From an uncultured bacterium (GTDB taxonomy: Bacteria > Bacteroidota > Ignavibacteria > Kapaibacteriales > UBA4661), in the NCBI GenBank assembly GCA_937899715.1, contig CALCNX010000045.1, positions 1-25,631 of the forward strand: 25,631 bases of DNA, written 5' to 3'. Positions 1 through 6,601 of this stretch are shown piece after piece. The stretch's first letter is position 1, and the number at the start of each line of letters is the position of its first letter. The notes below the pieces were generated by a model. That model was not told the origin of the DNA and ran no database searches. It saw only the letters and a list, made by a program, of their open reading frames with translations. A program made the position numbers and the translations under genes.

Positions 1-55
1 AGACGACCAACATCCAGATTTGGTCTTGTTTTTAAGCCTTTTGTCGTGTACTTAG

Positions 56-826
56 CTGATAGACAATATCCAAGAATGGCAGAAACCTCCTCTTGAATCA
101 GTTTATCTTGTGGTCTGGCTGGATGCAATCCGTTTAAAAGTCCGTTATAATGCCAAAGTCCAGAGTAAAAGTGTTTACTTAATGCTAGGCTTGAATAGCC
201 AAGGTATGAAAGACATTCTCGGAATGTGGATTGATGTATCGGAGAGCGCGAGTTTCTGGCTTTCGGTTTTAACCGAGATTAAGGCACGGGGCGTTGAAGA
301 TATACTCATTGCCTGTACTGATAACCTCACCGGGTATGGTAAAGCACTCGAAGCATCGTTTCCAAAAGCGCAGCACCAGCTCTGTGTTGTCCATCAAATT
401 CGCAATTCGTGTGCATTTGTGAGCTTTAAAGATCGTAAAGCATTTTGTAATGATCTCAAAACCATTTACACCGCACCAACACGCCAAGCTGCATGGGAAG
501 CATTAGAGGCGGCAAGCGAGAAATGGCAACAATATCGTTATGCTTTTGATGCGTGGCGTAGGAATTGGGAAGCATTAACAACGTATTTTGAGTATCCACT
601 TGAGATTCGGCGTATTATCTATACCACCAATGCCATTGAGAGTGTAAACTCGCGTATCCGTTTTTCTAATGCCAAATATCAATTTCCCGATGACCAATCA
701 GCCCTCAAGGCAGTATATTTCAGCATTCAGGCTATTCTCAAGAAATGGACACAGCCCATACCTGATTGGGGAGTGATGGTGTATCAATTTATCATTATCT
801 TTGGCGAACGATGTCGGCTTTCATAA
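56..826 (+). pseudogene. IS256-family transposase, N-terminally truncated or frameshifted
   Basis: This encodes the DDE catalytic part of a mutator-type transposase, which would cut and join IS ends. Numbered from the GTG at 110, the first Asp is D5 (in VWLDAIRLK), the second D71 (in IACTDNLTGY) and the Glu E177 (in TTNAIESVNS). The family signature LCVVHQIRNS and the C-terminal block KKWTQPIPDW are also present. The similarity extends upstream of 110 to about 56 (EWQKPPLESVY), but an in-frame TAG at 53-55 precedes it, and the first 55 bases match no recognisable N-terminal transposase sequence in any frame. Family members are about 400 residues long, and only about 255 are present, so the N-terminal DNA-binding region is missing. 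The piece is probably inactive. The alternative is a sequencing frameshift near 50 with an intact gene continuing off the window. Confidence 0.75.
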
Positions 827-842
827 ACTCTCCGATAGCCTT

Positions 843-1217
843 TTACACAAAATTTTGTATAGGCTCTTTTTTTTTGGCTCTGGACACCCGTTTTTTCGGG
901 GTTTTTGCGGGCAAAAATGATGGATGTACCATAATAGTTGCCGATAACTGGTAGCAATTATGCCGCCCGCAGCGTTTCCACTCAAGAAATCCTTTTGCCC
1001 GAAGCTGCGTGAGCTAGCGCCGGACAAAACGTGGCGAACATCCATATTCAGCCGCAAGTATTTCTTGCCGGACGCGGCACTCGCCGCGCTCGTCGGCGTG
1101 AGTCGTGAGAAGCAGCATGAGTATTTTTTCTGCATTGCTCACCGCAGCATTTAGGACAAACGATGTGCTGAGATGCACACTTACTGATGGCAAAACATCG
1201 TGCGTCATTTGAAACAA
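843..1217 (-). pseudogene. Winged-helix (HTH_36-like) replication-type protein, broken by a stop and by the IS
   Basis: The first 67 codons, read from TTG 1217 (or ATG 1208), contain a winged-helix domain of the type found at the N terminus of many plasmid Rep-like proteins: SNAEKILMLLLTTHAD, then RQEILAAEYGCSPRFVRR. A TAG at 1014-1016 interrupts the recognition-helix/wing junction. The same frame continues at once with LTQLRAKGFLEWKRCGR and HNCYQL, which is exactly the expected remainder of the domain. The stop is therefore a nonsense mutation in a once continuous gene; TCG or AAG to TAG would be one step. Downstream the frame becomes Lys/Arg-rich and runs into the IS256 end at about 866, stopping at 843, so the 3' part is lost. 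The iteron-like repeats upstream support a replication role. A translational readthrough or a sequencing error at 1014 remains possible. Confidence 0.65.
844..861. repeat. Near-palindrome at the probable IS256 right end
   Basis: The 9-bp arms TACACAAAA and TTTTGTATA pair with one mismatch. It lies 18 bp after the transposase stop, where the right terminal repeat of an IS256-family element is expected. The internal symmetry could alternatively act as a transcription stop. Confidence 0.5.
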
Positions 1218-1365
1218 ATCTTTTTATGGGAAAATCTACGGCATGAAGTAGCACGGCACAAGTCAAGGTTATGCAACCAAGAACGATGCTCAGAGAAACG
1301 AGCGGGAAAGGAAACACCAACAACCAGTATCAAAAACGAAGCACGAAGAAGTATAGAAAAGAGAA

Positions 1366-1440
1366 TCGGCACTCAAAATGCCTTTTTCTACCAAAAAACG
1401 GCATTATGCCGAAAAAACAGACAAAAAACGGCAAAAACAC
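1366..1440. other. AT-rich tract with CGGCA-type hairpins beside the iterons
   Basis: A perfect inverted repeat, CGGCAT-T-ATGCCG (1399-1411), sits between A-runs. A looser one, GGCA(N7)TGCC, lies just before it, and a further ACGGCA half-copy follows at about 1428. The tract lies between the iteron array and the replication-type gene. In iteron plasmids that position often holds the strand-opening region or a regulator site, but this role is inferred. Confidence 0.35.
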
Positions 1441-1442
1441 CA

Positions 1443-1526
1443 TGAACTAAACGTGAAATTTCCTGAACTAAACGTGAAATTTCCTGAACTAAACGTGAAA
1501 TTTCCTGAACTAAACCTGAACGAACC
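1443..1526. repeat. Iteron-like 21-bp direct repeats (candidate plasmid origin)
   Basis: Three perfect head-to-tail copies of a 21-bp unit with core TGAACTAAACGTGAAA start at 1443, 1464 and 1485. A degenerate fourth copy starts at 1506. Further degenerate TGAAC-containing copies follow at 1528, 1561 and 1574. A period of 21 to 22 bp is about two helical turns, typical of iterons bound on one DNA face by a Rep protein. The array lies upstream of the broken minus-strand winged-helix gene and just past the end of a DnaA-domain-IV-like gene, which supports an ex-plasmid origin of replication. There are no CRISPR-style unique spacers. The rest of the 419-bp gene-free stretch (1218-1636) holds only these repeats and the AT-rich tract next to them. 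Confidence 0.6.
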
Positions 1527-1636
1527 ATGAACTAAGTGCGAACAAAACGTGAACTCCATCTGAACGGCAGCAATGAACCAAACATGAAATCACTGTACAA
1601 TGCGGAGCGCAGAATGGAATAATGAAGGGGAGGAGA

Positions 1637-1936
1637 TTACCCTTTGGGCGCATGAAGACCGAAAATTACCGCAGCGACACGTTCATAGTCGGCATTATTG
1701 GCACGCAGTTCTGCATGAGTCCGCACAAAATGGCAGACCGCCGAAGGATGGCAACGAAGTTCATAGCCGACAGCACGGTATGGATAGCCTTGTTCCACAA
1801 GCAATGCAGCACACGCACGACGGACATCACAGATGGTTCGGCTGCGCGTGGGCTTGCGGCGTGAAGAGCCGCGCAAATGTTCTTGAAGATTGGGAATGCC
1901 GAGGGAAACGGCAAGGGCAAGATAGTTCAGGAGCAT
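1637..1936 (-). CDS. Small DnaA-domain-IV-like DNA-binding protein
   Basis: This is a 99-residue protein. Residues about 33-92 resemble the C-terminal DNA-binding domain of DnaA: a first helix (ICDVRRACAALLVEQ), a turn with YRAVGYELR, and the HPSAV segment (63-67) at the place of the DnaA signature (G)RDHSTV. A helix with RTHAELRANNADYERV follows. There is no AAA+ ATPase part, so it cannot be a full initiator. It may bind the nearby repeats or act as an accessory replication or transposition factor. The ATG at 1936 was chosen because longer versions would overlap the plus-strand antitoxin gene. It is encoded on the same strand as the broken replication-type gene and about 110 bp from the repeats. 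The assignment rests on pattern similarity only. Confidence 0.5.
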   Translation of the reverse strand: MLLNYLALAVSLGIPNLQEHLRGSSRRKPTRSRTICDVRRACAALLVEQGYPYRAVGYELRCHPSAVCHFVRTHAELRANNADYERVAAVIFGLHAPKG

Positions 1937-1985
1937 AGCAATCAAAAATGTTCGTGGAATTCGGCAGTAATTCTTGTATTTTGGA

Positions 1986-1993
1986 TAAATTTG
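1986..1993 (+). promoter_or_regulatory. TAAATTTG box, candidate -7 element of the toxin-antitoxin promoter
   Basis: TAAATTTG matches the Bacteroidota -7 consensus TAnnTTTG and lies 34 bp before the antitoxin ATG. No good TTG -33 element is found at the usual distance. A short SD-like AGGA (2014-2017) lies between the box and the start codon. Confidence 0.3.
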
Positions 1994-2027
1994 TGATGTA
2001 TCACGGCGCTTTTTTAGGAATGATTCC

Positions 2028-2288
2028 ATGACTATTTCTCCATTTTCTCGGCTTTCGGCTTCTCCCGAAATTCTCGGCGGTAAACTCTGCATCAGGGGAA
2101 CGCGCCTGAGTGTCCAATTTATTTTAGAACTCATTGCTGATGGCGCAACGGCGCAAACTATTGTAGAAGCATACCCACATATTCAGGTCGAAGATGTGCA
2201 GGAATGTGTGCGCTATGCAGCACAATCCCTACAACACGAAATTGTTGCCGATATTCTCCTGCCAATCTCACCAAGCCTTGCCGCATAA
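2028..2288 (+). CDS. DUF433 family antitoxin
   Basis: This 86-residue protein belongs to the DUF433 (VapB-like, winged-helix) family, whose members are usually the antitoxin of a pair with a PIN-like toxin. The family hallmark is visible: PEILGGKLCIRGTRLSV (13-29), followed by ELIADGATAQTIVEAYP and the helix VEDVQECVRYAA. It lies 12 bp upstream of the DUF5615 gene, the classical antitoxin-first order. The antitoxin would neutralise the toxin and repress the shared promoter by binding the short upstream region. The start is supported by AGGA about 10 bases before the ATG. It sits next to a decayed plasmid origin, where such modules often act in plasmid retention. Confidence 0.85.
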   Translation: MTISPFSRLSASPEILGGKLCIRGTRLSVQFILELIADGATAQTIVEAYPHIQVEDVQECVRYAAQSLQHEIVADILLPISPSLAA

Positions 2289-2300
2289 CCACTGTTCATC

Positions 2301-2711
2301 ATGCTCTCATTTCCTGATGTAGAACCGGTGCAAGAGCGACTGCTTACAGAATATTCGTTTCTTACCGATGAAAATATTCATCCGCACGTTGTAGCAATGC
2401 TGCGTTCCCACGGCATTGAGGTATGGGATGTAAAAGAAAATCAACGTCAAGGTACAAGTGATAGAAAATTATTTGCTTTAGCTCACGACCAAGGGCGGGT
2501 TATCCTGACACATGATAGTGATTTTGGAGCGCTTGCCATAGCTCATGGTTTGGCCTGGACGGGTATTATTTATATGCGTCCCGGATTGCAGCAAAGTTCT
2601 GTGGTCATTGAAAATCTTGAGGTTCTTTTTCGTCGCCAACTTCGCCCACACGTACCGTTTATTATCGTTCTGGAGAGAAAGGCAGACCGCCTGAACATTC
2701 GGGTACGATAA
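2301..2711 (+). CDS. DUF5615 PIN-like toxin
   Basis: This 136-residue protein has the DUF5615 (Mut7-C/PIN-like) fold pattern. An N-terminal strand ends in FLTDENIHPHV, with acidic D23 and E24. The segment SDRKLFALAHDQGRVILTHD holds D54 and D72, and D74 follows in SDFGALA. These acidic residues are the likely metal-binding site of a ribonuclease, as in PIN-domain toxins; the actual substrate is unknown. The gene follows the DUF433 antitoxin closely on the same strand and is probably cotranscribed with it. About the first 18 residues are extra relative to the minimal domain, so an internal start is possible, although no other ATG precedes the domain. The gene appears intact. Confidence 0.85.
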   Translation: MLSFPDVEPVQERLLTEYSFLTDENIHPHVVAMLRSHGIEVWDVKENQRQGTSDRKLFALAHDQGRVILTHDSDFGALAIAHGLAWTGIIYMRPGLQQSSVVIENLEVLFRRQLRPHVPFIIVLERKADRLNIRVR

Positions 2712-3006
2712 ATAATCATCTTATCGCTGTAATTGCACATTGACGGGCATCATCACTGCACAGATTTGTGCTTCATAATGAGCACAATCCTGAAGCAATA
2801 ACAATAATCATGTTCTTGCGCAGTAATGAAACAACCGTGCAGATATGTTCAGGTGAACACATCGCAAGCGAAGAAAATGATACAGGGAAAAACAAAATGA
2901 CCATTACAACCTGAAGCATCGTGGACACGAGAGGACAAAAAGCACCGATGATGGAGCAAGAGAGCATTGCACGTCAACAAGTTTACATAACTCTGAATCT
3001 ATCAGT

Positions 3007-4617
3007 TTAAAGGGAATAATTCTTCCTTTGCAAGCACAAGAGTGTCATATCATCATATTGCTCTGCATCCCCAACAAACGATTCGACATGGTGGACAATA
3101 TGCGTCAGTGCCTCATCGGGAGTTTCTTTTCCTGTTAGTTCTTTCGTTTTATTCCAGAAGCGCTCGTCCGAATATTCTTCTTCCGTCATATTCTTTGCTT
3201 CGGTGATGCCGTCGGTATTCCAAATCAGATAATCTCCCGCTTCTATTTTCATCCGCTTTTCTTCAACGAATTTGTCATACATTTTAGCACCAACCGCACC
3301 ACAGGCTTGACCGTCTGTGTTTAAAAACTCGCTGCGTTTTGTTGCGGGATTCCAGACAACACACGGATCATGCCCGCCGCTACTGTAGCGCAACTCGTGC
3401 GTTTCGACGTTGAGTATCCCAAGAAATATCGTGACGAAATTTCCGGGCTGCATGGTGCCTTTCATCAGCACGTTCACGATTTTTAATAATTCTGCCGGCG
3501 AAATTTCTGTTTCTTCCGATATTTTCGTGAAACACGCCACTTGGGTTCGTACGGCGTTGAGTGCTGCCGACATATACAATGCCGCAGGCATCCCTTTACC
3601 TGATACATCCCCAATGACCAGTAAATACTCTTTCTCACTGATTGGCAACACATCGTAGAGGTCGCCACCCGCTTCACGTGTCATCTTGAGCATTGCCGCA
3701 ATGCTATACCCCGGAATGTCGGGAAGTTTCTTCGGCAACATTCCCATCTGAAGGTCGGCAGCCATCTTGATTTCATGCTGCAACCCAGCTACTTTCAAGT
3801 CTTTGAGAAGCGCTTGATGATTTTGTTCTTGTATGGTGAGTACGGCTTCGTCCACTTTACGTTGTACCGATTCTTTTTCTAATTGTAAATCATTTATACC
3901 CTTGCGAACATGACCTACCATGAGATTAAATGAATCCGCTAAATTGCCAATTTCATCTTCCGAGTCAATATCTGCCTCAATCAGCAAGTCACCGTGTGCA
4001 ATACGTTCTGCGGTATCTCGAAGCTCTTTAATGGGCTTGACGATGCGACCACTGAGAATAAACATCAGTATTCCACCCAAAATGACGATAGCTATACCGA
4101 CACCCAAAGCAATAAAAAGGCTCTCCCACACATCATTTTTCAATTCAGTACGGCTTATGCCAATAACCACACTACCAACCATTTTGCCTTGATATTGTAT
4201 CGGCTCGGCATAAAAAGCTATATCACCGATATTCGTGATGATCTTGTTTGCCGGAGCAGAACCGTTCTTGATGAGCGCTCGCATCCTACTCTTTTCCGGC
4301 GATAAGGAAGCATCGGTTTTATATCCGGCAATTTCATTCCCGGTAGTATCGACGATGCTCACAAATTTTACTCCCGAAAGTGACGGCAGAACATCCATAG
4401 AGGATTTGACGGTAGCAATATCCTCAAACATGATGCCGGCTGAAGCATTAAAGGCTATCATCTGTGCAGTGACAAATACTTTATCGTTCAAGTATTTGTT
4501 CATCTGTATTTGTTGGCGCTGTGGAAAGAATGATGAAATAAATACCGCAATAATGATAAGAAGTGCCAAGACGATTACGACGAATCGTTGTTGGATTCCG
4601 GTAAGCCATTTTTTCAT
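3007..4617 (-). CDS. Membrane HAMP-SpoIIE (PP2C-type) serine phosphatase, RsbU-like
   Basis: This 536-residue protein probably dephosphorylates a phosphoserine STAS anti-anti-sigma protein in response to an envelope signal. It has TM1 at about 11-30, an extracytoplasmic sensor region at 31-165, TM2 at about 167-189, HAMP at about 190-242 (IVKPIKELRDTAERIAHGDL), a coiled-coil linker at about 243-290, and a SpoIIE/PP2C domain at about 295-530. Metal-binding acidic residues are visible in GGDLYD (D319, D322), IGDVSGKGMP (D337), WNTDGITEA (D469) and YDDMTLL (D522, D523), so it looks active. It lies 32 bp downstream of the LRR gene and is probably cotranscribed with it. Two STAS genes occur near 21 and 25 kb. 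Whether they are its substrates is inference. Confidence 0.9.
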   Translation of the reverse strand: MKKWLTGIQQRFVVIVLALLIIIAVFISSFFPQRQQIQMNKYLNDKVFVTAQMIAFNASAGIMFEDIATVKSSMDVLPSLSGVKFVSIVDTTGNEIAGYKTDASLSPEKSRMRALIKNGSAPANKIITNIGDIAFYAEPIQYQGKMVGSVVIGISRTELKNDVWESLFIALGVGIAIVILGGILMFILSGRIVKPIKELRDTAERIAHGDLLIEADIDSEDEIGNLADSFNLMVGHVRKGINDLQLEKESVQRKVDEAVLTIQEQNHQALLKDLKVAGLQHEIKMAADLQMGMLPKKLPDIPGYSIAAMLKMTREAGGDLYDVLPISEKEYLLVIGDVSGKGMPAALYMSAALNAVRTQVACFTKISEETEISPAELLKIVNVLMKGTMQPGNFVTIFLGILNVETHELRYSSGGHDPCVVWNPATKRSEFLNTDGQACGAVGAKMYDKFVEEKRMKIEAGDYLIWNTDGITEAKNMTEEEYSDERFWNKTKELTGKETPDEALTHIVHHVESFVGDAEQYDDMTLLCLQRKNYSL

Positions 4618-4649
4618 ACAGGTGTGGTAATGCGATTTTTTTTCAGGTA

Positions 4650-5762
4650 CTAGAATTTAATTTCGCAGTGTGGTAATAGTTTTTTAATGCGTTCCCGCTC
4701 TTCGGCAGAAAGTGGGTTCTCATTGAGAACCAAAACTTTTAGACCGATGAGTTTGCCAATACTATCCGGTAGCTTTTCAAGGCGATTTCCCACTAGAAAT
4801 AATTTTTCAAGTGCCGAAAGCTGTGATAGAAGCGTGAATACTTCGCCGAAGTTGAGTTTGGGATTACTGCTTAATGCTAATGTGTGCAGTTTACCGAGTT
4901 TGCCTATCTCTGTCGGCAAGCTCATTAACTTATTTTCCCCTACATACAGCGTCTGAAGATTCTTCAGATTGCCAATCTCCACAGGAAGTGCTTCAAGTTT
5001 ATTACTGGTGAGATTCAATGTTGTAAGATTTGTTAATTTACCAATTTCCGACGGTAAATTTGTCAGAAGATTATTGCTAACATCCAATGTTTGAGAATTG
5101 AGAAGCAGACCAATCTCCGGCGGAAGAGCCACGAGTTGATTATTCCACAGGTTCAGGGCTTGCAGATGATTCAGTTTTGCAATTTCCGGCGGAAGTTTTC
5201 CGAGTCTGTTACTGCTTAGGTATAACTCCTCCAGTGCCGTAAGATTACCAATTTCCGGCGGAAGAAGTGTTAATTTATTACTACTCAAATTCAATATCTT
5301 AAGCGCCATCAAGCGTCCAATCTCAGGAGGCACGTTGGCGATATTGTTATTCCACAGGTTGAGCGAATGCAAGTTCTTGAGCGATGCTAAAACTACGGTC
5401 GTGCCGGCAATATCCAACTCAGGATTACTGCTGACATCAATGCTCTGAAGCTCGGTCAGCAAGCTCATTTCCGTCGGCAGCGTCCGTAAATTATTGCTCC
5501 ACAGCGTAAGTACACGGAGTTTTGTCAGTTGACCGATTTCTGCAGGCAATGCTGTGAGCTGCTTGTCTTTCAAATTCAAATTGTACGCTTTGTGAGGTTC
5601 TTTTACTGCTTCGTCGAGAGAAGTATATTCTTTTTGCGATAGTATGGCAATACTATCGGTTACAGTTCCTTGCGGGGAAGTTTGCCCGATGATGGAAGGA
5701 ACAGAAACAAGCACAAGCATTCCAAAGATTGCCGCCACTCGAATGAGGAAAGAAAAATTCAT
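4650..5762 (-). CDS. Exported leucine-rich-repeat protein
   Basis: This 370-residue protein has an N-terminal signal-like hydrophobic segment (about 5-26, MLVLVSVPSIIG) followed from about residue 57 by tandem leucine-rich repeats of 23 residues. The recurring pattern is LPxEIGxLxxLxxLxLxxN, as in LTALPAEIGQLTKLRVL and KLTLLPPEIGNLTALEEL. About 12 or 13 repeats are present, some slightly longer (the SSNPELDIAG and SSNPKLNFGE repeats). LRR solenoids bind proteins or other ligands, and nothing here indicates an enzyme. No T9SS sorting domain or lipobox is visible, so it may stay periplasmic. It lies 32 bp upstream of the SpoIIE phosphatase, so the two may act together, for example with the LRR as a ligand-binding input. 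Confidence 0.85.
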   Translation of the reverse strand: MNFSFLIRVAAIFGMLVLVSVPSIIGQTSPQGTVTDSIAILSQKEYTSLDEAVKEPHKAYNLNLKDKQLTALPAEIGQLTKLRVLTLWSNNLRTLPTEMSLLTELQSIDVSSNPELDIAGTTVVLASLKNLHSLNLWNNNIANVPPEIGRLMALKILNLSSNKLTLLPPEIGNLTALEELYLSSNRLGKLPPEIAKLNHLQALNLWNNQLVALPPEIGLLLNSQTLDVSNNLLTNLPSEIGKLTNLTTLNLTSNKLEALPVEIGNLKNLQTLYVGENKLMSLPTEIGKLGKLHTLALSSNPKLNFGEVFTLLSQLSALEKLFLVGNRLEKLPDSIGKLIGLKVLVLNENPLSAEERERIKKLLPHCEIKF

Positions 5763-5870
5763 ACTATAATTTTAATAATGACAGAGCTTTTGCCAAGCTC
5801 GAAAGAGAATAAATTCATGATAATGATTGCCGTATGCACATCAAGCAGTAAACGAAGCCGTAGTGAATAG

Positions 5871-6557
5871 TTATAATTTCTGCACAAGTGCCGGTACGAC
5901 ATTCGCAATAAAATCAACCAAAAAATGTGCGATGATATTTGACTTCAAATCTCGTCGCCAGATGTACATTCCCGTAAGAACACCTCCCAAGACAAAGGAA
6001 ATCAGTATTCCGGCAGGACCTTGCCAGTAGTGAAAAAGAGCGAAAGGAACAAGAGATAACGCGGCGGCAAGATAGGTGTTACCGGTAAGGGTTGAGAGGC
6101 GTTCAATAATAAATCCTCGCATAAATATATCTTCTGCCACTCCTGCACGGACGGTAATAAGTGTTATGGTGCCAAGAGAAATTTTGCTAAAAGCATCGGA
6201 ATCGCCGTACTTCCAGCCAAATTGCTTCACCAGTTCAATTGTTCCCAGCGCAAGTGCAAAGCATACAACAACGGTAATGGCAGCCCAACCAAGAGATGCG
6301 CCCCATTTTTGGGAGTGCAAGCCAATAGAAGACAGAGGAAGGTGCTCTTTTGCGACAATAATCCATAGCAGCACACCGACCATTGCCAGCATTGAAAGCT
6401 CTCTTATGATCATCGGCACATCCGATAAAGGAGAACCGAAGAGACTCTTAAAGAGAAGGCTGATGGCAGTAAGACTACTATATGAAATGAGCAGTCCTAC
6501 CCATGTTGCGTAGGTGAACGATTGGTTCATACCTTGTTCGGAAGTGTTTGTGTTCAT
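5871..6557 (-). CDS. CPBP family intramembrane metalloprotease (CAAX/Abi type)
   Basis: This 228-residue polytopic membrane protein of the CPBP/Abi family has about six hydrophobic segments. The motifs are visible: AEDIFMRG gives E142, D143 and R147, an EDxxxR variant of the canonical EExxxR; FALFHYWQG gives H176; and HFLVDFIAN gives H211 and D215. Known members include CAAX prenyl proteases and bacteriocin-immunity or membrane-signalling proteases; the substrate here is unknown. It starts 44 bp after the histidine kinase gene on the same strand, so both are probably in one transcript. A link between kinase output and protease is suggested by position only. Confidence 0.85.
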   Translation of the reverse strand: MNTNTSEQGMNQSFTYATWVGLLISYSSLTAISLLFKSLFGSPLSDVPMIIRELSMLAMVGVLLWIIVAKEHLPLSSIGLHSQKWGASLGWAAITVVVCFALALGTIELVKQFGWKYGDSDAFSKISLGTITLITVRAGVAEDIFMRGFIIERLSTLTGNTYLAAALSLVPFALFHYWQGPAGILISFVLGGVLTGMYIWRRDLKSNIIAHFLVDFIANVVPALVQKL

Positions 6558-6601
6558 AATGCGTATCTCTCTGGCTTGATGAATAAAAAATAAAGTATGC
6601 T

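Larger units (their letters stand above)
1..866 (+). mobile_element. IS256-family insertion sequence, right-hand part
   Basis: This is the right part of an IS256-type (mutator-type) element: the transposase C-terminal two thirds followed by a probable terminal repeat. The right boundary is set at about 866 because the sequence ACAAAATTTTGT just inside it resembles the termini of IS256-family elements, and because the minus-strand gene beyond it loses its coding character there. The left end lies outside the window, so the partner terminal repeat and any target-site duplication cannot be checked. The exact boundary is an estimate, good to about 10 bp. Confidence 0.6.

Noticed and set aside
821..1135. 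Second minus-strand frame of 104 codons and plus-strand frames over the same stretch
   Set aside because: The frame that carries the winged-helix domain runs through this stretch, interrupted only by one TAG, so the others are shadows.
1443..1600. Possible CRISPR array
   Set aside because: The repeats are 21 bp and directly adjacent with no unique spacers, and there are no cas genes. They fit iterons better.
1600..1938. Plus-strand open frames over the DnaA-IV-like gene
   Set aside because: Their composition is His/Arg/Trp-rich without any family pattern. The minus-strand frame has a recognisable DNA-binding domain.
2773..2967. Minus-strand frame of 64 codons in the 295-bp gap between the toxin and phosphatase genes
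   Set aside because: Cys/Ser/Val-rich with no recognised domain and no ribosome site. Nothing else was seen in this gap.
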